A stretch of DNA of 64,000 nt from Amaurobius ferox (Eukaryota; Arthropoda; Arachnida; Araneae; Amaurobiidae): NCBI GenBank assembly GCA_951213105.1, contig OX578144.1, forward strand, positions 87,061,015 through 87,125,014. The letters run 5' to 3'. The notes below the pieces were generated by a model. It was not told the origin of the DNA. It saw only the letters and a program-made list of their open reading frames with translations, and ran no database searches. Below are positions 1-12,073 of this stretch, piece by piece. The translations under genes were made by a program, and so were the position numbers. How positions within the stretch are numbered: the stretch's first letter is position 1; each line of letters begins with the position of its first letter.

Positions 1-339
1 GGGGTGTCATTACCCCCTTATTTTTATTAAGTGAGAAATCAATACAATAAAATGTATTTTTAATTCAGAGCAATATTTTAATAAGGTAAAGGAGATTTAA
101 CTCGAAATTTATCAAATCATTTCTTTTGCGCAGATTTGTATTAGCAAACGTAAATTCTAATGAGGCTTGATTATAAAGAACAAAGGTTTAATGTTACTTA
201 AGTTTAAAAAATTGAATAGATCGCCTTCTGTAGCACTTTTGTCCTACAAATAATTATAAGGAATATTTTACTTCATACGGAATTTAAACTAATAATTTAC
301 TTCAATACTTCTATTGTGGGAGGGAGGGAGTTAAACTGA

Positions 340-2450
340 AATTTTGGCTCCCAAAATGGTCGTTTTGAAACTGAAATGGACCCCTTTCTGTGAAAGGAAG
401 AGGGGGTATTTACATATTTTGCCTAATATCCTAAAATTCCTAGTTACTGCCCTGCTTGAAAGGAGATGGAATAAAATCAATTACCTTATATATTTTAGAA
501 TGATAGAGAAGAAAGTATCCTTTCCGAAACAGTAGCGAGTCTGATAAGATGCGTGCAAGTGAAACCGAAAGTTGGCTTCTTTTTCGGAATATTTTCCGCT
601 CCCTGCATTACTCCGAATATGTGTTCTGAATTATGCATATCCTAAATGCACTGCGTAAAAGCATGGGAGAACAGTGATACATTTTTGTCATGTTTGACAG
701 GTTACTGCATTTCCCTCCTGAGTCATCTGTGACGCCTTGAGGTGCAGTTTTTAAAATTGTAACAAATGTGTTGTAAAATCGCTTTTGTGCAACTTGCATT
801 GAACTCTATTGATTGTTAGTTGATCAATGTGTTAGTACACAGAGGAGTCCATAGAGTTTCGTCCAGAACAGAGCACCAGGCGCGAAGCGCCTTTAATCTC
901 CAATCTCTAGGTGTGGTTTTTATCTTCATACTGTGACATTATTTCATGCACACAGAGGATAATATATATTATTTTTTAATTGTAGTATTCGCAATAGTAT
1001 GTACACAACGTTAGTATGCACTTATGTGTCCATATTAATATTTTGTTTATTACTTCCCTTACAATGCATGGTAATGTATAAAGTACTTGAGTCATATCGA
1101 AAATGGCAACAATAGTTGCCATTTTATATTGTTTTGAGTTTTCTGAAACATGGAATATGCATTTCCGCGTGGTGTATGTATATCTTTCCGTCTCTGTGGC
1201 TGTGCAATGTATGTACGTCTAGCTCAACTACCCAACAAAATTCCACACAATTTGTTAAGCACATCACTTATGGGTTATCCTGGTGCTGATTAAATTTTGT
1301 TAATATTCCAAAAAGTAATATCTTGCTAAAAGGCCAGAAAAAATCGTCAGAATCTGCAATACAAAACTAAATATGCTTATTCATATTGATTCAACGGTTG
1401 TTTCGTGCTCAATTTCTGATGGCAGAAAGAATAAATCCACGCTTATTTCTCTAGAACCAAATGTTTTCGAGATATTTAAATGTTTTTATAATGCTTGCAG
1501 TCTGGTGATGTTTTATTATGCGACAGGTTGCCGGATAAATAAGAAAATGTTTGAAATATGTGCATTGAATATAATTTCAAATTAATATTCGTGTTATTTT
1601 GTGCATTTAAACTCAATTTGATGGATGACGAGTAAAGTGAAGAAAAATTGAATTTGAGCCTGTAGGTAAAGTTATGTGTTGCCTACATCACATTTATGGG
1701 GGTTTTTTTGGCTTCTTTAGTAGTTTTTTTTTTAAATAATTTTGAAAATGAAACGATATCATTTATAAGTTGATTAACTCGAACAATTTATGGAATAGGT
1801 GGCTGCATGTTGAAGGAATAGGAGGTCATCAGTTCAGAAATTTAACTTCTAACTGATATCTGAAGGAACTTCTTCAGATCTAGTGAACATAATTTCTCAA
1901 CATCGTACTGGCATATCGTACTCAATATCGTAAATCAACGTCTGGACAGCCGAAGATCGCTGATTTGATTCGCTGCTGGTGCATACTTTTACAACCTCTA
2001 TTGTAATTTACGTATTAAAATTCTCCATGTAGGTTATCAATAACAAAACACAAATTCACTTATTCGAAAGCTTTTACCGGAATTTTTACAATCATCGTTC
2101 TATTTTATGTTTCTTCACATCGAAATAAAACGACAGAGATCATTCTAAATTGAGCTTTTCTCCTATGCAATATACCTCTGTAAGATATCTGTCTACAAAT
2201 AAATTAATGGGAGACAAGAAAATATCTCCTTTGAGATGTATTGTGATGTAGAGATTGCAATTTTTCATTCAGACAAAATTTCTCCCTGTCTCAAGCTATT
2301 TTATTAATATCTATGTTTATGCAGAATTCACTGAATCTTTGAAGAAGCTTTATATAGTTTTTATGCAAAGAAGTCGAATTTTATACACGCAATTATATTT
2401 TCATGATATTTATGCCTCTTTATTTCACAAGAATATTTTTGATAGCTACA
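340..2450 (+). repeat. Composite diverged repeat Z-X2-W in A1
   Basis: Three stretches resemble sequences elsewhere in the window. Z (about 340-830) resembles 35400-35800, 36700-37150 and 45917-46745, all sharing a core reading roughly gaattatgcataacctaaat. X2 (about 1049-1698) opens with a cttcccttacaat...atgtataaag fold-back and ends near a ttatgtgttgcctacatcac motif; it resembles 25442-26226. W (about 2030-2450) resembles 26240-26560. Counterparts lie near 14180-16190, 48612-50620 and 61030-63050 in the other units. Scattered short frames are broken and unconserved, so I treat this as non-coding repeat. Class unknown; the edges are approximate. Confidence 0.6.
847..959. mobile_element. 113-bp insertion unique to A1 with a 10-bp direct repeat
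   Basis: A1 reads acacagagga at 837-846 and again at 950-959, with 103 bp between them. At the matching places in B, A4 and B5 there is only one acacagagga and no intervening sequence. The insert contains a perfect short hairpin, ggcgc-gaa-gcgcc, near 879-891. The repeated 10-mer looks like a target-site duplication, so a small SINE-like or MITE-like insertion is possible. No A/B box, poly(A) or terminal inverted repeat was seen, and the class is unknown. Confidence 0.7.
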
Positions 2451-4950
2451 TAAATATCCATATATGTTTTAAAAGGTTCCAGGATCGCTAACGCTGAGTC
2501 AGCACAATTGATGCTAGAATAGTGGAAATATGACTCCGAAGATCTAAATGGCTTTGTATTTATTGATATTTAAATAAGTTCTTTCCGAAAAAACTGAAAA
2601 CTTGATAGAAATGAAAAGTTAATTGCATAAATATGTCACAAGAAACATGTTCCATAAACACCAAAAACAAACGCAAAATCTTACAATTCCTAGGTAATGC
2701 AGCAACTAAACTATAGTAGCTGTAACAAACATCGGAATACCACCACATATTAACCAAATTTTTTTCCAACTGATTTTGTTATATCGCCCTTAAAGATGCT
2801 TTTTTTTAATTAGCGGTTTATTATATTTTTCATTAATGAGAAAATAATAGCGCGCATTATTGTTAACTTGGCGACATTTACCAAAAGTCACCAAATTGGC
2901 GATGTTTCTTTAAATTTTTCGCTGAGTTCACCTAAGTGACATCATACAAAGCGCGACAGCAACAGATATAGACTATTCTTATGTACTATACGATATAACA
3001 TTAAGTCCACAGGATCTGTCTTCGTCCTGGTCCTTGTGATATACATAAGAAGACTTCGATCGCTTCGACTAATTCAAATTGCTGTTTTAAGAGTTTTATT
3101 TTAACCTTTTTCTTACGGGTGGGACAGCGTCCATCTCAAATGAAGAACCTCCTAAAAAGACAGGATTTGGCATACTTATCACAAACAGTTCGATCCACCT
3201 TTGCGAACATTGGCATCCAGGACGTCGATGGGAGGTTCTTCGTTTGGGATGGACGCTGTCCCACCCGTAAGCAAAAGGTTAACATTGGCATCAAGTCTTT
3301 GAGGTTTACGGATACGGTTTACATTTGCAGTTAAGTTGTTATTTTGTAAATTGGGTTAAGATTTTAAGACTTTCGTTTAACTTTAAGTCTATGAGAAACG
3401 ATCATCTTCCGGATCTAGTAGACTTCACATACACGATTGATAGGTGACTTTTAAACGGGAACATCCTTTCTGAACCAGGATTAATATATAACCTCGGCGT
3501 TCATAATTGGTTCATAGGTCTACGAGAAGTTAGGAGAGTACAAATGGTTTAGATTGACGGTAAAGAAGGCTTCGTTTGATTCGCTATTTTGCCTAAAAGT
3601 AACCAAGTTAGTTGCATTATATCAAGTTTGAATACAATTTTCAAAATATTTATTTGAAAGGAGTTACTGAAATTCTCAAAAAACTGACACAGCTGCTAAA
3701 ATTCAGTAACCTTATACAGGGTTTTTTACATGTTATAGAAAGTTTAATGTATTTGTTGCTTCCAGAACGTTTTAACCATAATTAAAGATAACAAGTAGAT
3801 GATATTTCACCAATTTTTTGGCATATCTTTACAATTTCGTCTCCAATTAATTATCTGCATATACGTTAAATATGCACTTCATTGAATATATATGATTAAA
3901 TACCGATAACTTGTAGACTATGCTATTAGACGTCAGACTTCCCAAGCCTGTGCGATATCTAAAACATTACTAAGTACACTGCCCAAGTCTAAATGTTCAG
4001 CTTTCATAAGCTATCTTTTACCAACAATGCCTTGCTATCTTTTAAACAATGCCTTGTTATGCTACATACCTTAATTGCAATATATTTAGCTGCATTAACT
4101 CTGTGGCTGCACGAGTTGTGCTGTGAGAAAAATCAACAGTCCTATAATGATACGAACAGTCCTATAATAATATGACCTTTAAGGTCTGTGTGTCTGACAG
4201 TTAACAAAATCTAAAAATAATAACTTTATTTTTCGCTGCAGAGGGACCCAGGATAAATAGATATCAGTAACAAAATCTAATTTGCACAATATGTATGAAA
4301 ACAACTCCCTAAAGATTGAGTTTCTAGATAAAATTTCCCACATGAATTGATACATCCACTTTTCTTGAACATTTTAACAAAAATGGTATTTTGTAAATGT
4401 ATTAAAGCATTCTATCTTCTTCGATTAAACGTGAAATAGATTTACATTTGCATTACTATAGTATTTGATTACATGATCCCAAAACTAGGAAAACATCTAT
4501 GTCAAATTTACTTATTACGACATTCCATTTCTTTATATTCAGGCGAAAATTACGACAGATATATGTAATTGAGTTCCTTCTTGTATGGTAGACAAACATT
4601 TCTATGTAATGCATCCCCTTAACAATAAATAGATGCGACATAATGAAATATGTCTAATAGATTATATAGACATATAATATGATTATGCTTTTATACTTCA
4701 AAATATACTAAGGATTACTCGGGATTTAAAGCAGGAATAAATTTAATTTTTCCATTATGTTTTCAAAAGAAATAGATGCCCACAGTGCAAGCAAGTGTCC
4801 CCCGTGCTTGGAGAGTCGCGTCGGCTGTCCCCGCATGTTAAGCGGCGACAATAAGTCCTAAATAAAAGCTTAAATACTCTTTAGCCCATTTCGCAAGCTA
4901 GCAATATGCCTTGATCCTACGCTGGGCACATCGAGTGATATGCCCTAACA
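2451..4950. other. Gene-poor part of unit A1
   Basis: Apart from the inverted repeat at 3101-3281, I see no gene here. The stretch includes a ttggcgac-type run near 2860-2960 that faintly resembles part of repeat X at 23930-24010. Short frames are interrupted differently in the other unit copies, which argues against coding function. Confidence 0.5.
3101..3281. repeat. 51-bp inverted repeat, A-type specific
   Basis: The arm at 3101-3152 is matched in reverse complement by 3231-3281 with only a few mismatches, leaving a spacer of about 78 bp. B and B5 contain the left arm (near 16690 and 63542) but run directly from gaacattggcatc into aagtctttgagg. In A units that site is split by extra sequence holding the second arm, and aacattggcatc is repeated on both sides. 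This is the pattern expected of a templated fold-back insertion. The same structure is at 51256-51436. Confidence 0.85.
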
Positions 4951-6168
4951 CGACTATGTATTACGTCTTAAATAGTCTGCCCCGTATAATACATCCTGAA
5001 TAAGCCTAAGTCCTAATTTTGATACGCTTAAAATTTACTTTTGTAATACTGCGTGGGTACAGTACTTCCTAAATTATTTGTTCTGATAGATTTAAATTCA
5101 GACTTTGTCCTCTGCATGGTTGCAATACGTCTAAGATAATATATTTTGATATACTCTAAATAAGATCATTGATACGTCCTAAGTAAACTCCCTTGATACG
5201 CTTAAATACTCTGCTTCAATATGCCCTAAATAACTTCTTTTGATATTTTGCACTTAATATGCGCTAAGTTTCGCTGAAATTAGAATGTACGTTTTCTAAA
5301 TGAAAACATACTAAACAATCCTAAAAATGACATGGGCGTCGCGTCCATTTTACTCCCTTATCATTAAATTACCATTAGCGCACCAAAATCTCAAACGAAT
5401 GTTAAACGTTCTCAACAATTGTTTACAATTCTGCCCGTCTGTTCGTCTATGACCCCCCCCCCCCTTTCCCGTTATCAATGATCACTGTGGAACCTCTTGT
5501 TTCTTCGGAATCGGGGAGAAAATGCTGCGATCGGAACTTCAGTTTCAGATTTACGACTATGTATTACGTCTTAAATACTCTGTCCCCTTTTAATACATCC
5601 TACATAAGCCTTAGTCCTAATTTTGATACGCTTATAATTTACTTTTGTAGTACTACGTGGGTATTATACTTCCTAAATTATTTGCTCTGATAGTTTTAAA
5701 TTCAGATTTTGCCCTCTGCATGGTTGTAATACGTCTTAAATAATCTCTTTTGATATGCCCTAAATAAGCTCTCTGATACGCTCTAAATAAACCCCCTTTG
5801 ATATGCTTAAATACTCTGCTTCGATATGCCCTAAATAACTTCATTTGGTATTCTCTAAATATTCCCTTATTTAGCTAAGTTTCGATGAAATTTAAAATGT
5901 GTGTTTTCTAAATGAAAAACATACTCGCAATCCTAAAAAATCCATGGGCGTCATGTCCAGCTTGTTCTCTTGTCATTAAATTACCATTAGCGCACCAAAA
6001 TCTCAAACAAACGTTAAATGCTCTCAAACATTGTTTTAGATTATGTCCGTCTGTTCGACTAACCCCCCACACACACACCTCCGCCTTCTTGTTATCAATG
6101 ATCATTATAGAACCTCTTGTTTCGTTGGAATCGGAAATAAAAAGGCTGCGATCGGCACTTGACTTTTA
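4951..6168. repeat. 603-bp tandem duplication with internal GATACG/CTAAATAA motif
   Basis: cgactatgtattacgtctta starts at 4951 and again at 5554, giving a period of 603 bp; the copies differ by scattered substitutions. Each contains many imperfect repeats of a motif like gatayg-cyctaaataa spaced about 20-30 bp apart, followed by a poly-C tract (near 5451-5464 and 6062) and a conserved atcaatgatcactgtggaac block. B keeps both copies with a SINE in the first; A4 has only one. I see no coding function. Confidence 0.85.
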
Positions 6169-6559
6169 GATCTTTGAAAATTTATAAGAAGTTTAACAAT
6201 AATATTAAAAAAAAATTATCAAAAACAGAGTCATGAAAACAAAATATTATTAATCGACGATATCACACAATTTTTATGCACAAATTTGGAATTGTGAGAC
6301 GTTTTAATTTTTGGGTGTTACAATAAACAAATGTAATATTATACACTTTATAATCTTTGTGAACGCTAAGGAACTCGCTTGTGCGAAAATCGCTCAAGAT
6401 GGCGCTTCAAAATTCAGTTACTAAAATGCATATTTGAATTTGAAAATAATATCGACGAAGTATTTTCTCTCAGGAGTCAAGTACCGCTATAACAAATTTC
6501 ATGATCGCACAGAGCTTAGATTATTCACTTCAGAAGACACAATCAGATACACAAACATA

Positions 6560-7440
6560 CATGTTTCTTTATTATAAACACTTTACAAAAAAGTTCAAAA
6601 GTGTTTATGACTTTGCTCATTCTGTCTGTCTCTATGTATGTCTGCATGTCCGTTAGCACGATAACTGCCGTAAAAATGATTATCAAAATGAAATTTTAGT
6701 ATATTGTCCAGACGGTGTGTGGGACCTATGGGAATATAAATGTATAGTATCTCTCAATTAGTTTTGGATTGAATCCGGGTTGAAAAAATGAAGTACATTG
6801 AACCCTATGGGACACAATTTTTCAAACATTTTTAAGCAGAATTAAAATTTACAAATTGCTTCGAAAGTTTTATAAAATATTCAAATGATCACATAACATA
6901 TCTAAAAAGATTTCAGCGAAATATAATTAGTAGTTTTTTAAATTAAAATTAAAATATTAATTACACATGTTATATGATGCGATCACGTTACCATTACACG
7001 AAGATATCACGTGACCCACTTCAAAATAAAACATGGCATTCATCTTGTGTCAAAATCGTAATTTTTAAAGTTCTTTCTAATTCATATTTAGTGTTAATAT
7101 TCATTGATTTTACAAAGAGAAGGACGATTTTTTCGATGAAGTTTTAAGCATATATTTTTATTACTTGTACCTCCATGGTCTTAAGATTTTAAATAAAATA
7201 CATTATTATAGTATTGTGATAAATGAAATGAACTAAAAAATGCTTTTGAATGAAATGCTGCTCTTATAGAGAGAGCCAGCCGTGCTATATTTCGGTGACT
7301 TCATTTTAATAAAGTTCATCAGTTTTCGATGAAGTTTTCAAATATAATAAATTAATGTAGTATTATGATAATTTTAAAATCTTACCAAGGAATATATCGC
7401 ATTTTAGAGATGTTTAAATAAAATTGTATTGAAGTTGGAG
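6560..7440 (-). repeat. Repeat family Y, copy in A1
   Basis: Read on the minus strand this matches 26660-27540 and the split copy 30010-30149 plus 31443-32280 through shared blocks. Examples are tcacgtgat-tcttc, cttcgtcgaaa near one end and a cagacagacagaatgarca block at the other. Parts of one end recur at about 8270-8480, 8480-8650 and 9690-9870, marked by cgcattttagagatgtttaaa. Copies diverge strongly, and no transposase frame or clear terminal repeat was recognised. It is probably an old non-autonomous element. Other unit copies lie at about 54103-54989 and, truncated, 20505-20830. Confidence 0.65.
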
Positions 7441-7444
7441 GCGT

Positions 7445-8217
7445 AACTGAAAAGGCGTAAAAAAATTCCAAGCGTATTCGGAGGTGGTGAAAAAAATCCC
7501 CATGATGATGTTAAATCATATCACAAAATCAATATTCAATATGAAATTATAGATTAAGCATCTACTGAAATTAAGACAAGATTTAATGAGAAAAATATAT
7601 CTTTTTTATTTGCTCTTAGTTCAGTATTATCAGGATCAGATGTCGAAAAATAAATGTTTCAAACATATGGAAAGTAAATAACTTCCAGAAGGAAGAATTG
7701 TTATGTGAATTGCAACTATTTTATTTAATGGTGAAAAATGAAAACATAGACCATCCCAATTTTAAAAGTCGCCTGTATTATTTTAAAGAGCGAATTTAAA
7801 AAATGTGTTTCCTGTTATAACATTATTAGTTAAATTGTTTTTGAGTGTGCCAATCAGCTCAGACAGTTGGGAAAGGTATTTTTCGTATTTAAGGAGGCTG
7901 AAAATTTATTTTCGCAGTACAATGGGACAAGAAAGACCTTCATTTTTAGCTGATTTAGCTATAGAACAAGATACACCACTGGATTATGCTGATATTGTAG
8001 CAAAATGTTCTCTTCTTCAAGTCTCTATGAACCGGCGTTTAAAACTTCAATTAAAAGTAAATAAATATAAATATTTGTACATAGAAACAGCATGTTAACA
8101 ACAATTATGTTAATACCCCCCCCCCCCTGTTCACAAACATTTTATTTATTCCATATTGTGGATTTTCATGCATACAAATCTCGCACCCCCAAATGAAATG
8201 CTGAAATGCCGCCACTG
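7445..8217 (+). pseudogene. hAT transposase 3' fragment (dimerisation domain), A1
   Basis: The 97-codon frame at 7805-8098 matches the C-terminal dimerisation region of ZMYM1-like hAT transposases: SSDSWERYFSYLRRLKIYFR, then TMGQERPSFLADLAIEQD and LDYADIV. The canonical pattern in these proteins is v-s-s-x-x-x-E-R-x-F-S followed by K-x-x-l-R-s-t-M. The right hAT terminus, ending tgccgccactg, is at 8217. Homology to the complete element begins abruptly at 7445, so the N-terminal half and the catalytic core are missing. The orthologous copy in unit B (39359-41786) is complete at both ends, so this is a derived fragment with no expected transposition activity. Confidence 0.85.
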
Positions 8218-8259
8218 CTCTGTATCAAATTTCTATCCGTATAGAAGGCAATGAATAAA

Positions 8260-8660
8260 AGGAATGGAATAAAATTAAATGAATGAAATATTTACATATT
8301 TTATATAGAGAGCCAGGTGATTTACATTTCAATGACATCATTTGAATAAAGTTCATTAGTTTCGATAATTTAATACAGTTTTAAGTTTTCAAATGTAATA
8401 AATTATTGTACTTTTGTGATAATTTTAAAAATATTACTGCTGAATGTATCGCATTTTAGAGATGTTTAAACCAGGCGAAAATATATTTGAATGACTTCAT
8501 TTGAATGAAGTCCATTTTTTTCAATGGCGTTTTAAATTTTCAAATATAATAAATTAATGTAGTATTGTGATAATCATAAAACTATTATCGCTGAATGTAT
8601 CGCATTTTAGAGATGTTTAAATAAAATTGCATTGCAGTAGGAACGTGTTTCATAATCAAT
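8260..8660 (-). repeat. Two partial copies of the Y-repeat end
   Basis: The stretch holds two consecutive imperfect repeats, about 8270-8480 and 8480-8650. Each has ttttcaaatrtaataaatt, a tgtagtattgtgataat-like block and cgcattttagagatgtttaaa. The same block ends Y at 7330-7440 and recurs near 9720-9870. Counterparts are near 41820-42215 and 55810-56200. No gene is visible. Confidence 0.6.
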
Positions 8661-8925
8661 GCTTTATGTATGATTGATAGTTCAGGTTACGTCATTTAAT
8701 CAGATGCAATTCTGTTGCACAAATAAATCTACGGAATATAAATTTCATGTAAACAATTTCGGGAGGGGGGGGGTATCGATTTATTTTGGGAATCGAAGTG
8801 AATTTAATATAATGCCGCCTTTGTGTGCAGTAAAAAACATTTTTTCTGCTATATTTTTTTGCAATTTTTATCTCCATTTTCCCTTTTCCTCACGATTTTG
8901 GAATACAATTGCTTGTATTTAAAAA

Positions 8926-8927
<2 letters not shown>

Positions 8928-8970
<43 letters not shown>
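8928..8970. repeat. (TA)n microsatellite, A1
   Basis: About 43 bp of alternating T and A with one interrupting g. In A4 the tract is shorter (56480-56512). In unit B this place is occupied by 1.7 kb containing a reverse transcriptase fragment and two much longer (TA)n tracts. Confidence 0.95.
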
Positions 8971-9084
8971 TAAATATTTAACTTCCGGAATTTTTTAAAC
9001 ATTCCTCACAAATGATATAAATAGCTAGACCATCAAAATATATTTGGACCAAAGTCTAGTGTTATATCTCATAATGGGGCTAAG

Positions 9085-9775
9085 GGTGTAGAGTTATTTA
9101 CATTCTGCATTATAGTTATAACCCAAGCCATCGCTGTGTTATACTTGTAATGTTGTGGCATTATATGTCACGTAAGGAAACATAGCAAACAGCATTGATG
9201 TTGCGCAGCCGCCTGGAATTATTGCACAGCGATAGTGCCAAAAAGGCGCATCGACATGTTTAGCGATAAGAAGGTTATAAGAACGCAGCATTGGACTTAG
9301 GACCGGGTCTAAAACCTGAATCGCATTTGGTTGGGCTACGGTCCGATCATGGAGCTCGAGGAAGGTGGAAGGGCTTCTAAAATTTTATTTTAAGATATCT
9401 ATTATCCATCGGAATCAAATGATATGACGTCATCCGAAATGTTAAATTTTTCACTGTCTGATAAAAATATTCCTGTAATTTGATGTGAAACTGAAACATC
9501 TTAGGACGCGCGGTAGAGTAAATATTGAAAGAAATGTGACTTAGTGAAATATAAAGGGAAGAATGTTACGAAAGTGACATTATCTTGTCACAAATCAAGT
9601 AAGATGATTTGTATAAAAATTGCTGAATTTTTATCACTGACGATTGTTTAGCTCTGGAGTCAGGTGCAAATGATATGAATGATTTTTTATAGATAAGCAA
9701 ACAATTTATAGCATTTATAGCCTTTTTTGATGTGAAGTTAGAAGTTTCCAAGTATAATAAATTATTGTAGTAAAA
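9085..9775. other. Less AT-rich block present in A1 and B, deleted in A4
   Basis: The block includes a moderately GC-rich portion (about 9120-9370) whose minus strand can be read as a short frame in unit B (44335-44535) but which I could not assign to a family. A4 passes directly from ggggcta to attataattaaaa near 56624, so about 0.69 kb is missing there. The retained copy in B spans about 44280-44970. Confidence 0.6.
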
Positions 9776-9879
9776 TTATAATTAAAAATAATATGAGTGA
9801 TGAATGAATTGCATTTCAGAGATCTTTAAATAAAATTGCATTAATGTTGCAAAATGTTTCATAATCAATGCTTTATGCA

Positions 9880-10660
9880 TGATTATGAAACACTTTCCAA
9901 AGCACTTTCCACTTCTTTTAATGCAAAAACGAAACTGTTTCTTGTTTATTTTTGCATTAAAGTCTCTGACCACCTTCTTAGTATCGTTGCGTGGGTAATC
10001 ATCATAGGTCAACTCAATAGGACATAAAATTTGTCATTATCATGTTCAGATGTATGCTTTGCAAGTACATGGGTACAGATAAGACGTATTTTGCAAATTC
10101 TCTCGCTGACAGATTTGAAATCATTTACCTTGTTCTTGGATCTCTTAGTAACGACAGTAAGTCAGTAGTAGTTTGGCAGCCTTGTTGGTAAGGCAGTACC
10201 AAAACGGTTATCTTGACGGCTGTAATAGACATTTCAGTTTTCACCAAAATACCTTGGCCTATCCATCTACTATCTTGTATAGCCAAAATGTCAGCACAAT
10301 ATGTGTCTCAAAAACATTCGACAGATTTCTGAGGTCTGCACTCATGTAGAGTGCGCGAATGTTCCAAATTCCAATTCTCAATTCCAAATTCGTGCCATGA
10401 CGTCTGGTTAAATTCAGTTCTGTTTTTACATATTATGATTTTTTATCTGGAATGTGTTTACGGAGTGAAGTATCCAGCCCGACGACAAACTCCCATTCTG
10501 GAGAGCCGAAATATCTTTACTCTGGGGTATCGCAGTTGGCCTGTCTGGCTGGGGTGACCCTGACAGTAGTTATGTTACCGCCAACATAGCTCGACTAATC
10601 TTACACTCAAACAAGCCCACTCACCACGACAAAGCAATAACACCGAAGCCAGTAGGTTAG
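9880..10660 (-). pseudogene. LINE 5' region and endonuclease remnant, A1
   Basis: Minus-strand translation across several frames gives WNLEHSRTLHECRPQ, then DILAIQDSRWIGQGI, NDFKSVSERICKIRL, and finally YPRNDTKKVVRDFNAKINKK (9782-10012 frame). These line up with the start, the DILAIQE-x-RW motif and the GDFNAKIG motif of APE-type endonucleases in non-LTR retrotransposons often annotated as craniofacial development protein 2-like. The last motif has RDFNAK instead of GDFNAK. Frameshifts and stops are frequent, so it is dead. The stretch 10430-10660, with no frame, probably represents the LINE 5' UTR. Copies lie at 45090-45870 and 56735-57498. Clade not assigned. Confidence 0.75.
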
Positions 10661-11879
10661 AATATTTTAACAATATTATATTTTTACATCGTAATACATC
10701 GGCGAACTCTTTTCTGAACATGGCAGTTATAATTTATTTTTTTCTTCCAATTTGAAAGTGTAAATTTTAGAAAAATATTTTTGTTAGAAAGTTTTTAAAT
10801 TATTTATTGTTTTCCAAGCATGAAATAAAAGTTATTTCATTGAAAAAAAGAAAAATATAGTTAGTAAATCTGTGGTACTGGTAGTATCTACCGCTAGGGA
10901 CATATGTGCCCCAATCTGCTTCAGATACTTATATATAAAGAGTAAGTAGAGTGAGTTTTGTCTGCTATTCAGTACTGTGGAAAGAACTGGTATGTTGTCA
11001 TATGGAATAATACTAAAGACCTATTGTAGGGCTTCTATCTAGAAAAAGGTTGACCAAAAATATTCCATTGCTATCAGCACTTTGATGTTTTGCACTAAAG
11101 GAAAATGACAACCACCATAGTTGTGCCAGTGTTGTCGAAATATTGTGAGTCTGATTGCGATGTAAATGATATGTGTGGTTCACTAATAGAAATAAAAGAA
11201 CTTGAATAATGATTAACATTATTTATCATTACGTTGTGCGTTGTGTTTGAAATAACCCTCCAATTATTTATCATTAACATATCTATCTTTATCTCTTAAC
11301 ATGACCTTAAATTCATACATAGTGTATTTATTAACTGAATCGTACATTGCTCTATTGTGCCGCTATAAACCCTCCAATTATTTAACCTCTGTGTGAGTCC
11401 TGTAATGGAATTATTAATTAATATTTTACCAAAAAGATTGCAACCAATTTAACTTTAACAAAACATTTATTAAAAACATAAAATACTTATTAAACTTAAT
11501 TGCGATAATTACATACTTATTAATCATTTAGGAAGTTGGCATGTGAGACCCTAAACCATATATGTATTTAATAACCTGTGGATATTTGAGGAACACATAC
11601 CTTCAATTTGGGCCTTTGCAATAGACCATAATGCTTGCAAGTATTTGGATGCACTGAACCCATCCTAGATCTCCCTTATTGGGGAACCTGTACGCAATAT
11701 TCTTCTTCTTTAGTATTGTCGTTCTATCATAATGGCAGGCAAGCCTCCACATAAGTCATAACGTCGCAGTCGTTGCACACATCTACTCAAGTCATGATTT
11801 CAGTTATCTGTTTCAGTCATATTGTACAATTATATCGTTTGTCGTTCTCGGGTCACAGGCTGTGGTTCCCACTTTTTCG
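10661..11879. other. No recognisable gene, end of unit A1
   Basis: AT-rich sequence with no domain or family that I recognise. It is well conserved among the units (47100-48272 and 57500-58717). In unit B a 1.18-kb insertion interrupts the equivalent of about 10698. Confidence 0.5.
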
Positions 11880-12073
11880 GGGGTGTCATTACCCCCTTAC
11901 TTTTATTTGCCGCATTCAGTGGGACGCCACAAGCTCATTTTTTCATTGGTTACTTATTTAACCAATGGAACCATTCCACATCCTCGTAAGGGTCAGCTCG
12001 GCCCCTCTGTCATGGCACCCTTAAATTTATGGCTTTCTGACCTTTAGGTTCACGGGTTATAAAACTCGGTGCC

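Larger units (their letters stand above)
1..11879. repeat. Duplicated unit A1 (first copy of type A)
   Basis: The block recurs as 48273-58717 at an offset of 48,272 bp at the left end and 46,838 bp at the right, with few substitutions by eye. Its first 6.9 kb also matches 11880-20830 and its last 4.4 kb matches 40993-48272, both more diverged. A-type units lack the 1.97-kb segment found in B units and carry an extra inverted arm near 3231-3281. A1 differs from A4 by an extra 113 bp near 847-959, by two rather than one copy of a 603-bp repeat, and by retaining 0.69 kb near 9085-9775. The unit boundary is arbitrary. No intact gene was recognised inside. Confidence 0.9.

Noticed and set aside
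344..535. 63-codon frame repeated in A1 and A4
   Set aside because: Identity between A1 and A4 reflects recent duplication; the matching frame is broken in B and B5, so it is not under coding constraint.
1373..1585. 70-codon frame kept open in all four units
   Set aside because: It lies inside the X2 repeat, whose diverged copy at 25442-26226 does not preserve it. Four related copies are too few to infer selection, though this is the best-preserved small frame of the units.
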